From: an uncultured Erysipelotrichaceae bacterium
Lineage (GTDB): Bacteria; Bacillota_I; Bacilli_A; RF39; UBA660
Length of the DNA stretch: 8,120 nt
Reading direction: 5' to 3'
Assembly (NCBI GenBank): GCA_902796215.1
Contig: CADBNY010000109.1
Span: 1-8,120, forward strand
Each line of letters begins with the position of its first letter. Position 1 is the first letter of the stretch. Made by a program: the position numbers and the translations under genes. This document shows, in pieces, positions 1 through 6,269 of the stretch. Under the pieces are notes generated by a model. It worked only from the letters and a program-made list of their open reading frames with translations. It did not search any database and was not told the DNA's origin.

Positions 1-1227
1 AAAAAATCTAGTTAAAAATACCATTGTTACCATAGTAACTAATATAGTAATAATCAACATTGTAGCAAAACCTTTAATACTAGATTCACCAAAAATAAAC
101 ATAATAATTGCAACAATCAATGTTGTAATATTAGAATCAAGTATAGCATTAAAACTTTCTTTAAATCCTTCACGACATGCATTTTGTAAACTTCTACCTT
201 TAAATAATTCTTCTCGAATTCTAGAAAAAGTAATAACATTAGAATCAACAGCCATTCCAATACCAAGCACTAATGCTGCTATTCCTGGTAAAGTAAGAAC
301 TCCCCCTACAACCCAGAAAACACCAAATACTAAAAAAGCATAAATCATCATAGAAACACTAGATATAAATCCAGCAAAATGATAAACACAAATTAATAAT
401 ACCATAATTGCTGCAATAGCAATAATTCCTGCAATTAAAGTTGTTTTTAATGTTTGATCTCCAAAAGAAGCTCCCACTGTATTAGAAGAAAGTTCTGTTA
501 ATTTACTAGGCAATGAACCACTATTAATCAAATCTACTAAATTACTAACTTCTTCCAAAGTAAAATTACCTTGAATAATAACATCACTAGCAAATCCTTG
601 AGATACAGTTGCTGCACTCAAACAATTAGAACTACTAGTTCCACATAAACTTCCTTCTTTTGAGTAACTATCCATTAAATCATTATAATCAAGCCAAATG
701 ACAATCCTGTTGTCTTCTTTCTGACTAATAGAAGAAGTAACTTCATAAAATTTATCTTTATCCTTTACTGATAATGATACTGCAGGTCTTCCAGAAGAGT
801 CTTGCCCTATTTTAGCGCCACCTGCTTTCAATACTTCACTAGTCATTAACAAATGATCTTCTGTGTCTCTAAAAGAAAGGGTGGCAACTGTAGAAAGTTG
901 ACTTCTTGCTTCATCAGGATTACTAACTCCAGCTAATTTAACTCGAATCTTATCATTTCCTTCGATAATAATTTCTGGTTCACTAACTCCCAAACTATCA
1001 ATTCTTTTACTTAAAGTCTTATAAGTAGCTGTAATTTTTTTATTATTCATTTTAGACCCATCAATAGACTCTGCTTTATATAAGATTTCAAATCCACCTT
1101 GTAAATCTAAACCAAATTTTAGATTTTTAAAAAGAGGAACACATAAAGCACAAATTCCTGCTATAAGAAAAATCAAAACAACAGAACTAATAATAACTTT
1201 TTTCTTCCCATTTTTCTTTTCTTTCAT
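1..1227 (-). CDS. secD: Protein translocase subunit SecD (C-terminal end beyond window)
   Basis: This is the SecD part of the SecD/SecF membrane complex, which assists SecYEG and SecA in exporting proteins by using the proton gradient. The visible 409 codons are open to the left edge, so the stop is outside the window and it is unknown whether secF is fused as in Bacillus SecDF. An N-terminal membrane segment (residues about 11-31) is followed by the family motif GLDLQGG (39-45), an extracytoplasmic domain to about residue 255, and a C-terminal membrane bundle. That bundle carries GIGMAVDSNVITFSRIREEL, with the conserved Asp at 328. The ATG overlaps the comN stop as ATGA, and GAGGTGA lies six bases before it, so translation is probably coupled to comN. 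A Cys pair at 195 and 202 sits in the outer domain. The assignment is very secure. Confidence 0.97.
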   Translation of the reverse strand, partial: MKEKKNGKKKVIISSVVLIFLIAGICALCVPLFKNLKFGLDLQGGFEILYKAESIDGSKMNNKKITATYKTLSKRIDSLGVSEPEIIIEGNDKIRVKLAGVSNPDEARSQLSTVATLSFRDTEDHLLMTSEVLKAGGAKIGQDSSGRPAVSLSVKDKDKFYEVTSSISQKEDNRIVIWLDYNDLMDSYSKEGSLCGTSSSNCLSAATVSQGFASDVIIQGNFTLEEVSNLVDLINSGSLPSKLTELSSNTVGASFGDQTLKTTLIAGIIAIAAIMVLLICVYHFAGFISSVSMMIYAFLVFGVFWVVGGVLTLPGIAALVLGIGMAVDSNVITFSRIREELFKGRSLQNACREGFKESFNAILDSNITTLIVAIIMFIFGESSIKGFATMLIITILVTMVTMVFLTRFF

Positions 1228-1520
1228 GTTTCTTCACCTCTAATAATTTCTACATTCTCAAAAGTCTGTGCATCCTGATTTTTAACTTTTTCCTTTAAAT
1301 AATTTTCAACTTGATTATAAGAAATATTTAAAATATCTCTCACAATATCCGATAGCATTAATCCTCTTGCTGTTTTCCATTTTTCTTCAATCAAACAGTT
1401 CCAAATATCAATAACTTTAATAGAAGAAAAACCCTCTCTTTGAAATTCATTTTTTTTTACTCGAAGAGCTGGTTGAACTCTTTTGAACAACTCTAATAAA
1501 GAATCAAATTCATAATCCAT
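1224..1520 (-). CDS. comN: ComN-like post-transcriptional regulator family protein
   Basis: This is a small cytoplasmic protein of 98 residues if started at the ATG at 1518-1520. The pattern of a QPAL segment, a basic helix, then IWNCLIEEKW and LSDIVRDILNIS matches the ComN (YrzD) post-transcriptional regulator family as I remember it. In B. subtilis ComN acts on comE competence mRNA; whether that role holds here is unknown. The frame stays open upstream to an ATG at 1601. The shorter start is preferred for three reasons: it gives the family length, a GGGATGTG Shine-Dalgarno-like stretch precedes it, and a TATAAT box lies inside the longer version. An ATG at 1532 is a second option, but it abuts the AAAGGG. 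The stop overlaps the secD start by four bases. I recall a neighbouring comN and secDF in Bacillus as well, which supports the call. Confidence 0.8.
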   Translation of the reverse strand: MDYEFDSLLELFKRVQPALRVKKNEFQREGFSSIKVIDIWNCLIEEKWKTARGLMLSDIVRDILNISYNQVENYLKEKVKNQDAQTFENVEIIRGEET

Positions 1521-1550
1521 AAAAGTACACATCCCTTTTGAATCATTATT

Positions 1551-1556
1551 ATTATA
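1551..1556 (-). promoter_or_regulatory. Candidate -10 box for comN-secD
   Basis: The minus strand reads a perfect TATAAT here, placing a start of transcription near 1544 and leaving about 24 bases of leader before the comN ATG at 1520. The region 17 bases upstream is pyrimidine-rich (TTTCTT) and has no good -35 box and no TGn extension. The call therefore rests on the -10 alone, in an AT-rich background. Its position just after xerC and its hairpin makes a separate comN-secD transcript plausible. Confidence 0.4.
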
Positions 1557-1604
1557 CCGAATTGTAAAAGGAAAAGAAAGACTTATTAAGAAATTTATCA
1601 AAAT

Positions 1605-1636
1605 AAAAAGAAAAATATTTCACTATCTTTCTTTTT
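1605..1636 (-). terminator. AT-rich hairpin over the xerC stop, possible terminator
   Basis: The two arms at 1605-1616 and 1625-1636 pair over twelve positions with one G-U, around an eight-base loop at 1617-1624. The xerC stop codon (1623-1625) lies at the loop and arm edge. The 3' arm is itself U-rich (TTTTTCTTTTT in the RNA sense), but no further T run follows, so it may be a weak terminator or a 3'-end stabiliser. Almost all pairs are A-U, which makes chance formation in this genome quite possible. Confidence 0.35.
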
Positions 1637-2531
1637 TTGCTCTAGGAAAACTATGATAATAAACTTCTTTTAAACGATCCGTTGTAACATGAGTATATAT
1701 TTGAGTAGCTTTAATACTCTCATGTCCCAACAATTTTTGAACTGTTAATAAATCACAACCTTCATTTAATAAGTGAGTTGCAAAAGAATGGCGAATCATA
1801 TGAGGAGATATTTTTTTATGAATACTAGTTTTTTGAATCAATTGATTTAATATATATCGAACTCCTCTTTCTGTTAAATGTCCACCATTTTGATTAAAAA
1901 ATAAATAATCACTATTTTCTTTATTTAAAGCATTTCTTCCATCACTAAGATATAATTTTAAAATATCTTCACAATATTCCCCATAAGTAACATATCTTTC
2001 TTTATTTCCTTTTCCTAAAATTAAAATAGTTTTTTCACTTAAATTAATATCACACACTTTAATATGAACTAATTCTCCAACTCGAACACCAGTAGCATAT
2101 AGCATTTCTAAAAGAAGTAAATCTCTCTGCCCCACAGGTGTTTTCTTATCAGAAATTAAAAATAATTCTTCTAGTTCATTATATTCAAAATAACGTGGTA
2201 ATTTTCTACTTCTTTTAGGACCACTTAATAATGAAAAAATATTATTCTTAACAATGCCTTCATTAACTAAATATTTATAAAAGCTTCTTAAAGCACTTAA
2301 TTTACGATTAATAGAAGCATTATTGTCTTTCTTTTCTTCCTTTAAATAAATAAGATAAAATCGAATGTCACTATAAATAATATCACTAAAATCTAAATTT
2401 TCTTTATCTAAATAATGAAAATATTCCAAAATATCATTTTTATAATTTAAAATAGTATAATCAGAATAATTCTTTTGATATTTTAAATAATCAAAATATT
2501 TTTCTAAAAAATATTGCCTATTATTTTTCAT
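1623..2531 (-). CDS. xerC: Tyrosine recombinase XerC (CodV-like)
   Basis: This is a site-specific tyrosine recombinase of the XerC/XerD type, which resolves chromosome dimers at dif together with a partner and FtsK/SpoIIIE. The protein has 302 residues from the ATG at 2531, the usual length. It has an N-terminal SAM-like core-binding domain (about 1-100) and a C-terminal catalytic domain. All catalytic positions are seen: Arg150 in ATGVRVGEL, Lys174 in LGKGNKER, His244 and Arg247 in SPHMIRHSFATHLL, His270 in LLGHES, and Tyr279 in QIYTHV. The C-terminus HSFPRAKK resembles the family ending HPRA. GGAGGT lies just before the chosen start; a further in-frame ATG at 2543 overlaps that ribosome site and is less likely. 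The choice of XerC over XerD rests mainly on the topA-xerC order shared with B. subtilis codV. The upstream gene ends 23 bases before the start, so they are probably cotranscribed. Confidence 0.9.
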   Translation of the reverse strand: MKNNRQYFLEKYFDYLKYQKNYSDYTILNYKNDILEYFHYLDKENLDFSDIIYSDIRFYLIYLKEEKKDNNASINRKLSALRSFYKYLVNEGIVKNNIFSLLSGPKRSRKLPRYFEYNELEELFLISDKKTPVGQRDLLLLEMLYATGVRVGELVHIKVCDINLSEKTILILGKGNKERYVTYGEYCEDILKLYLSDGRNALNKENSDYLFFNQNGGHLTERGVRYILNQLIQKTSIHKKISPHMIRHSFATHLLNEGCDLLTVQKLLGHESIKATQIYTHVTTDRLKEVYYHSFPRAKKER

Positions 2532-2538
2532 ACATACC

Positions 2539-2551
2539 TCCATTTACAAAG
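2539..2551 (-). repeat. 13-base repeat before xerC start
   Basis: The minus strand reads CTTTGTAAATGGA here, identical to the copy at 4092-4104. In both cases the element ends in the GGA of the ribosome binding region, about 7 to 9 bases before a start codon. Part of the match is the common Shine-Dalgarno core, so only about ten bases are unexplained. Confidence 0.5.
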
Positions 2552-2554
2552 ATA

Positions 2555-3412
2555 TCACTGCATATTATAAATACCATAAATAAGAGACTGATTCCAATTA
2601 TCTGTTGTAAATGGTTGACTAGAATAAATACGCCATTCTGCACCTTCATCATAAGTTTGCATAATACCTGTATTAGGATTATACCCTACACAAACAAAAG
2701 CATGACTAGGCGCACCATTAACACCATTAGGTCCAACTAATACAACTGAACCATATTTACAATCTTGAATACTAGTAGATTTTTTCCAACCATGAGATAT
2801 CAAATAAGACTCCATATCAGCAACTACTACTCCACCAGGGCTTTGATCAGTATACCCAATATCCCATAAAGATTTAGAAATTAGTCGATCACAAGAGATA
2901 ATACCATCTGAAGTTGGTGGACTAGCATGACTGTTACCATAATGATAATTATGAGCTCTAGCATACTCAACTGTATTTTGAACAGATTTCATAAAAGTCT
3001 CTACATTATGACTATATGAACCATTAGAAGCAGGAACACTACCGTGTTCATATTCTTCCTCTTGAATAATTTTAGCGGCTTCACCATCATGAACAGAAAT
3101 ATACTCTGTAGACTGAACATCTTCCAACATAAGAGGAGAAGCATTATAACACTGAGCAAAATCATATTTTTCATCCAACAAATTCATAAAAACAGAAACA
3201 ATTAAAGGAAGAAAAAATATAATAACAACTGCAATACATTTATTTTTAATTACATTCAATTTCTTTTTATCTTCTGGATTCATCATAAGTTTTGTCAAAT
3301 CAAAAATTACCATAACCAGTAAAATAATAGGAACTACAATTTGAATTAAATTTAAAAAATTATGAAAAAGAGACAACAACAAGGCTAATTTATAATCACC
3401 ACACAAGAGCAT
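2555..3412 (-). CDS. Membrane-anchored NlpC/P60- or CHAP-like cysteine peptidase candidate with pilin-like N-terminus
   Basis: I do not recognise this as a named gene. The 285-residue product (positions here count from the GTG at 3415) begins with two hydrophobic segments, about 18-43 and 60-79, joined by the short basic stretch KLMMNPEDKKK. This layout resembles VirB2/TrbC-type and PF18895-like type IV secretion pilin proteins. A polar linker (about 85-165) follows. The C-terminal part (about 168-286) has the order expected of NlpC/P60 or CHAP cell-wall hydrolases: Cys175 in ISCDRLISKSLWDIGY, YGSVVLV, His238 in PSHAFVCVGY, and Asp256 in YDEG. A role in peptidoglycan cleavage at the membrane is inferred. 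ATG 3412 is preferred over the adjacent GTG because GAGG sits seven bases before it. It overlaps the preceding gene by 17 bases, suggesting translational coupling. Confidence 0.7.
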   Translation of the reverse strand: MLLCGDYKLALLLSLFHNFLNLIQIVVPIILLVMVIFDLTKLMMNPEDKKKLNVIKNKCIAVVIIFFLPLIVSVFMNLLDEKYDFAQCYNASPLMLEDVQSTEYISVHDGEAAKIIQEEEYEHGSVPASNGSYSHNVETFMKSVQNTVEYARAHNYHYGNSHASPPTSDGIISCDRLISKSLWDIGYTDQSPGGVVVADMESYLISHGWKKSTSIQDCKYGSVVLVGPNGVNGAPSHAFVCVGYNPNTGIMQTYDEGAEWRIYSSQPFTTDNWNQSLIYGIYNMQ

Positions 3413-4082
3413 CACCCACCCTCAAATAATAATTTCTATTATAAAAATATTGATAAGCTAAATATTCCATCCTCTCATGCAGAGACACATAAGCCCTTAT
3501 TTCACCATCAATAACATAAAGTGAAACATCTGGATTAAATTGATAATATTTTCCTAAATCATTATGAAAACAATCTAAATCACAATATCTTGAAATATCG
3601 CTTTGAAAATAATATTCAAGAAAGGCATCATCTACAAGTTTTTCAACATCAGAAATAGAAAAACCATTCTTTAACAATAATTCTTCATCACTAATTATTC
3701 TATTATCTTTAAGAGAAATATGATAACTAGTAAATAAAACTTCAGGTGATTCAATAGCATTTTTAGAAATAATTGTTACCAATAATGACAAAACAGTTCC
3801 ATTCTTAGAATAATCATATCCTATTGACACCCCATTTTTACCATAATAATCTTCTACAAATAAAATAATATTGTCATTAATTGCTTGAATATCATTACCA
3901 ACCAAATTTACTTGTGGAACTTCCTGAGAATAAATTTCATGTTTTTTGGAAGTAAAAATAACATTTTTTGTGGAATCTTTATAAACAATTAATGGTTTTT
4001 GAACATAATGAATTCCTAGAAAAATAAGAAACACAATAAATAGTACAACTAAAACAATAAAAAAAAAGTATTTATTCTTCAT
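3396..4082 (-). CDS. Single-pass membrane protein with DUF4163/DUF3298-like outer domain
   Basis: No named gene is recognised. The 228-residue product has a short basic N-terminus and one strong hydrophobic segment (about 5-25), which could be a membrane anchor or an uncleaved signal. The rest looks extracytoplasmic. Residues 50-75 (YSQEVPQVNLVGNDIQAIND) and 98-150 (LSLLVTIISK, then SYHISLKDNRIISDEELL) follow the layout of the DUF4163 and DUF3298 domains found in PdaC and the lysozyme sensor RsiV. This match is by eye and moderate. Cys167 and Cys171 could form an outer disulfide. It starts at the ATG at 4080-4082, preceded by GGATGTGATG, and has its own promoter upstream. Its last 17 bases overlap the peptidase-like gene, so the two products may act together at the envelope. 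Confidence 0.65.
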   Translation of the reverse strand: MKNKYFFFIVLVVLFIVFLIFLGIHYVQKPLIVYKDSTKNVIFTSKKHEIYSQEVPQVNLVGNDIQAINDNIILFVEDYYGKNGVSIGYDYSKNGTVLSLLVTIISKNAIESPEVLFTSYHISLKDNRIISDEELLLKNGFSISDVEKLVDDAFLEYYFQSDISRYCDLDCFHNDLGKYYQFNPDVSLYVIDGEIRAYVSLHERMEYLAYQYFYNRNYYLRVGDALVW

Positions 4083-4091
4083 TACATCACA

Positions 4092-4104
4092 TCCATTTAC
4101 AAAG
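4092..4104 (-). repeat. 13-base repeat before the 228-residue gene
   Basis: Second copy of the minus-strand CTTTGTAAATGGA element. Here its ATG opens a four-codon reading frame (ATG GAT GTG ATG TAA) whose stop overlaps the start of the real gene as TAATG. This could be a re-initiation arrangement or simply a by-product of the ribosome binding site. Confidence 0.5.
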
Positions 4105-4129
4105 CATCAAAATACCATACTCTAAAATC

Positions 4130-4158
4130 AATATATATCACATCACCTAAGTTGTCAA
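4130..4158 (-). promoter_or_regulatory. Vegetative promoter for the membrane-protein/peptidase/xerC operon
   Basis: On the minus strand a perfect -35 box TTGACA (4153-4158) is followed, after exactly 17 bases, by the -10 box TATATT (4130-4135, five of six). The predicted transcript starts near 4123, giving about 40 bases of leader before the ATG at 4082. Placement directly after the topA terminator fits a separate transcription unit for the three genes down to xerC. Confidence 0.8.
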
Positions 4159-4164
4159 TAATAT

Positions 4165-4189
4165 AAAAAAAAGAAGATTACTCTTCTTT
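4165..4189 (-). terminator. topA intrinsic terminator with stop codon in the loop
   Basis: An eight-base perfect stem (arms 4170-4177 and 4182-4189, AAAGAAGA with TCTTCTTT) closes a four-base loop GTAA at 4178-4181, followed on the minus strand by a T run through 4165. The topA stop TAA (4178-4180) lies inside the loop, so the last coding bases form the stem. The stem is AU-rich, so termination may be partial. Confidence 0.6.
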
Positions 4190-6202
4190 ATAATCACAAG
4201 ATGAACATTTGATTTTTTCATTTTTAGTAACTAACATTTCTCCACACTCTGGGCATTTCTTTTCAATAGGCTTATCCCAATAAGCAGTTTTACATTTTGG
4301 ATAATGATTACATCCATAGAATATTTTTCCTTTTCGACTCTTTTTTTCTACAATCTTACCATCACAATTTGGACAATCACAAACTTCTATTTCTTGCACT
4401 TCATCTTTTTTAATATACTTACATTCTGGATAATTACTACAAGCAACAAATTCTCCATATTTACCTTTTCGAATAACAAGTTCTTTTCCACATTCTGGAC
4501 AAGACTCACCAGTTCTTTCAGGTTCTTTCTTTTTCATATCGGAGAATGCATCCTTTACTCGAGGCTCAAAAACATCCCAAAAATCTTTCAATACTTTAAC
4601 TGAAGAAAGCTCTCCATCAGCTATTTCATCTAATTCCTTTTCCATATCACTTGTATATTCAACATTAATTAAATCACTAAAGAAATTTTGAAGACTATCA
4701 GTAGTTTCTATTCCTATAACAGTTGGTTTAAATTTCTTTTCTTCTAAAACAACATAATCACGAGACTTTATTGTATCAATAATAGTTGCATAAGTAGAAG
4801 GTCTTCCAATTCCTAACTCTTCCATTTCTTTAATTAATTTTGCTTCCGTATAACGAGCAGGAGGTTGCGTAAAATGCTGAGTAGATTCAACATTTGTAGT
4901 ACAACAAACTTCAGAATCTCCTATTTCTGGTAAAATCTTATCTTCTCTGGATTCATAATCTTTATATACTTTTAAATAACCATCAAAAAGTAATACACTA
5001 CCTGTTGTTTTAAATTTATAATCATGATTATCAAAAATAATAGTTGTCTGATTAACAGTAGCATCACTCATTAACGATGCAAGTGTTCTTTTATAAATCA
5101 AACTATATAATTTAAATTCATCACTACTCAAATATTGTTTAATCTTTGTAGGTTCTCTTAAAATACTAGTTGGCCGAATTGCTTCATGAGCATCTTGAAC
5201 ATTTTCTTTCTTCTTACTCTGCTTTACATGACCAACGTATTTTTTACCATATTTTTCTTCAATATATTTTTTTGTCGATTTAACAAAATCATCAGATAAT
5301 CGAATAGAATCTGTTCTCATATAAGAAATAAGACCAACTGTTTCACTTTCAAGATCAATTCCTTCATATAATTTTTGAGCAATACTCATCGTTTTTCTAG
5401 CAGGAAAACCTAATTTAGTAGAAGCTTCTTGCTGTAAAGTAGAAGTAATAAAAGGCATTTTACTTTTTTTGGCTTTTTCCTTTTTTTCAATAGATTCTAC
5501 AGTATATTCATCACCAATAGCATCAAGAACTTTATTCGCATCTTCTTCTGAATGAAGTTCTATATCATCTTTTTTATATTTAAATAATTCTGCTTCATAT
5601 TCTGGAAATATTGCAATAATCTTCCAATATTCCTCTGGAACAAAATGTTCAATTTCTCTTTCCCTATCAACAATTAATTTTAAAGCAACACTTTGTACTC
5701 TTCCAGCACTTTTAGAACCAATTTTGCTTTGTAATAATTTCGAAAGACGAAACCCAATAATACGATCTAAAATTCTACGAGTTTCTTGACTTTTTACCAA
5801 ATTATCATCAATAACAGTAGGATTTTGTATAGCTTCAAGAACTTTATCATGAGTAATTTCATTAAATAATACTCTTTTATAGTGATTATCTGGAATCTTC
5901 AAAGCATCTTTCAAGTGCCAAGCAATAGCTTCTCCCTCACGATCAGGATCGCTTGCTAGATAAACAAGGTCACTATTAGCAGCTTCTTTTTTTAAATCTT
6001 TAATAACACCACTTTTTCCCTTTATAGGAATATAGTTAGGTTGAAAATCTTTTTCAATATCAACACCCAACCCATAAGGACCAGTAGTTGCTAAATCACG
6101 TATATGTCCCTTAGAAGAAACTACTTTATAATCTCCACCTAAATACTTTTCAATAGTCTTACTTTTACTAGGACTTTCCACTATCACTAATTTCTTTGGC
6201 AT
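4178..6202 (-). CDS. topA: DNA topoisomerase I (type IA)
   Basis: This enzyme relaxes negative supercoils by cutting one strand through a 5'-phosphotyrosine link. The 674-residue product has the N-terminal TOPRIM domain with Glu9 in VIVESPSK and the metal-binding SDPDREGEA (Asp85, Asp87, Glu89). Next come the toroid domains, with RRILDRIIGFRLS and the active-site Tyr294 in LISYMRTDS. At the C-terminus there are three four-cysteine zinc ribbons: Cys568/571/588/594, Cys610/613/631/637 and Cys650/653/666/669. Length and domain order are typical of Bacillota TopA. The ATG at 6202 has GAGGAG eight bases upstream. A promoter lies directly before the gene and a terminator overlaps its end, so it can form a transcript of its own. 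Position after rnhB and before xerC agrees with the B. subtilis order. The assignment is very secure. Confidence 0.98.
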   Translation of the reverse strand: MPKKLVIVESPSKSKTIEKYLGGDYKVVSSKGHIRDLATTGPYGLGVDIEKDFQPNYIPIKGKSGVIKDLKKEAANSDLVYLASDPDREGEAIAWHLKDALKIPDNHYKRVLFNEITHDKVLEAIQNPTVIDDNLVKSQETRRILDRIIGFRLSKLLQSKIGSKSAGRVQSVALKLIVDREREIEHFVPEEYWKIIAIFPEYEAELFKYKKDDIELHSEEDANKVLDAIGDEYTVESIEKKEKAKKSKMPFITSTLQQEASTKLGFPARKTMSIAQKLYEGIDLESETVGLISYMRTDSIRLSDDFVKSTKKYIEEKYGKKYVGHVKQSKKKENVQDAHEAIRPTSILREPTKIKQYLSSDEFKLYSLIYKRTLASLMSDATVNQTTIIFDNHDYKFKTTGSVLLFDGYLKVYKDYESREDKILPEIGDSEVCCTTNVESTQHFTQPPARYTEAKLIKEMEELGIGRPSTYATIIDTIKSRDYVVLEEKKFKPTVIGIETTDSLQNFFSDLINVEYTSDMEKELDEIADGELSSVKVLKDFWDVFEPRVKDAFSDMKKKEPERTGESCPECGKELVIRKGKYGEFVACSNYPECKYIKKDEVQEIEVCDCPNCDGKIVEKKSRKGKIFYGCNHYPKCKTAYWDKPIEKKCPECGEMLVTKNEKIKCSSCDYKEE

Positions 6203-6221
6203 TTAATCAACTCCTCAAATA

Positions 6222-6250
6222 CTTATACTAATTATTTTATCTTTTGTCAA
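6222..6250 (-). promoter_or_regulatory. topA promoter
   Basis: The minus strand carries TTGACA (6245-6250), a 17-base spacer and TATAAG (6222-6227), five of six at the -10. The expected start of transcription at about 6215-6216 falls on the first bases of the GAGGAG ribosome binding site (6211-6216). The predicted leader is therefore only about 12 to 14 bases long. Confidence 0.8.
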
Positions 6251-6269
6251 CAATAAAAAAACGACAAAA

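Noticed and set aside
1521..1601. Longer N-terminus of the comN-like protein from the ATG at 1601
   Set aside because: The 27 extra residues have no ribosome site, contain the TATAAT box, and exceed the family length.
1602..4177. A dif-like site near xerC
   Set aside because: I looked in the intergenic stretches for a 28-base partly palindromic site of the Bacillota type and saw none; xerC genes are usually not adjacent to dif.
4304..4603. Plus-strand open frame of 99 codons
   Set aside because: It lies fully antisense to the zinc-ribbon region of topA and its composition (rich in Phe, Ile, Thr) is that of a reverse-strand shadow in AT-rich coding DNA.
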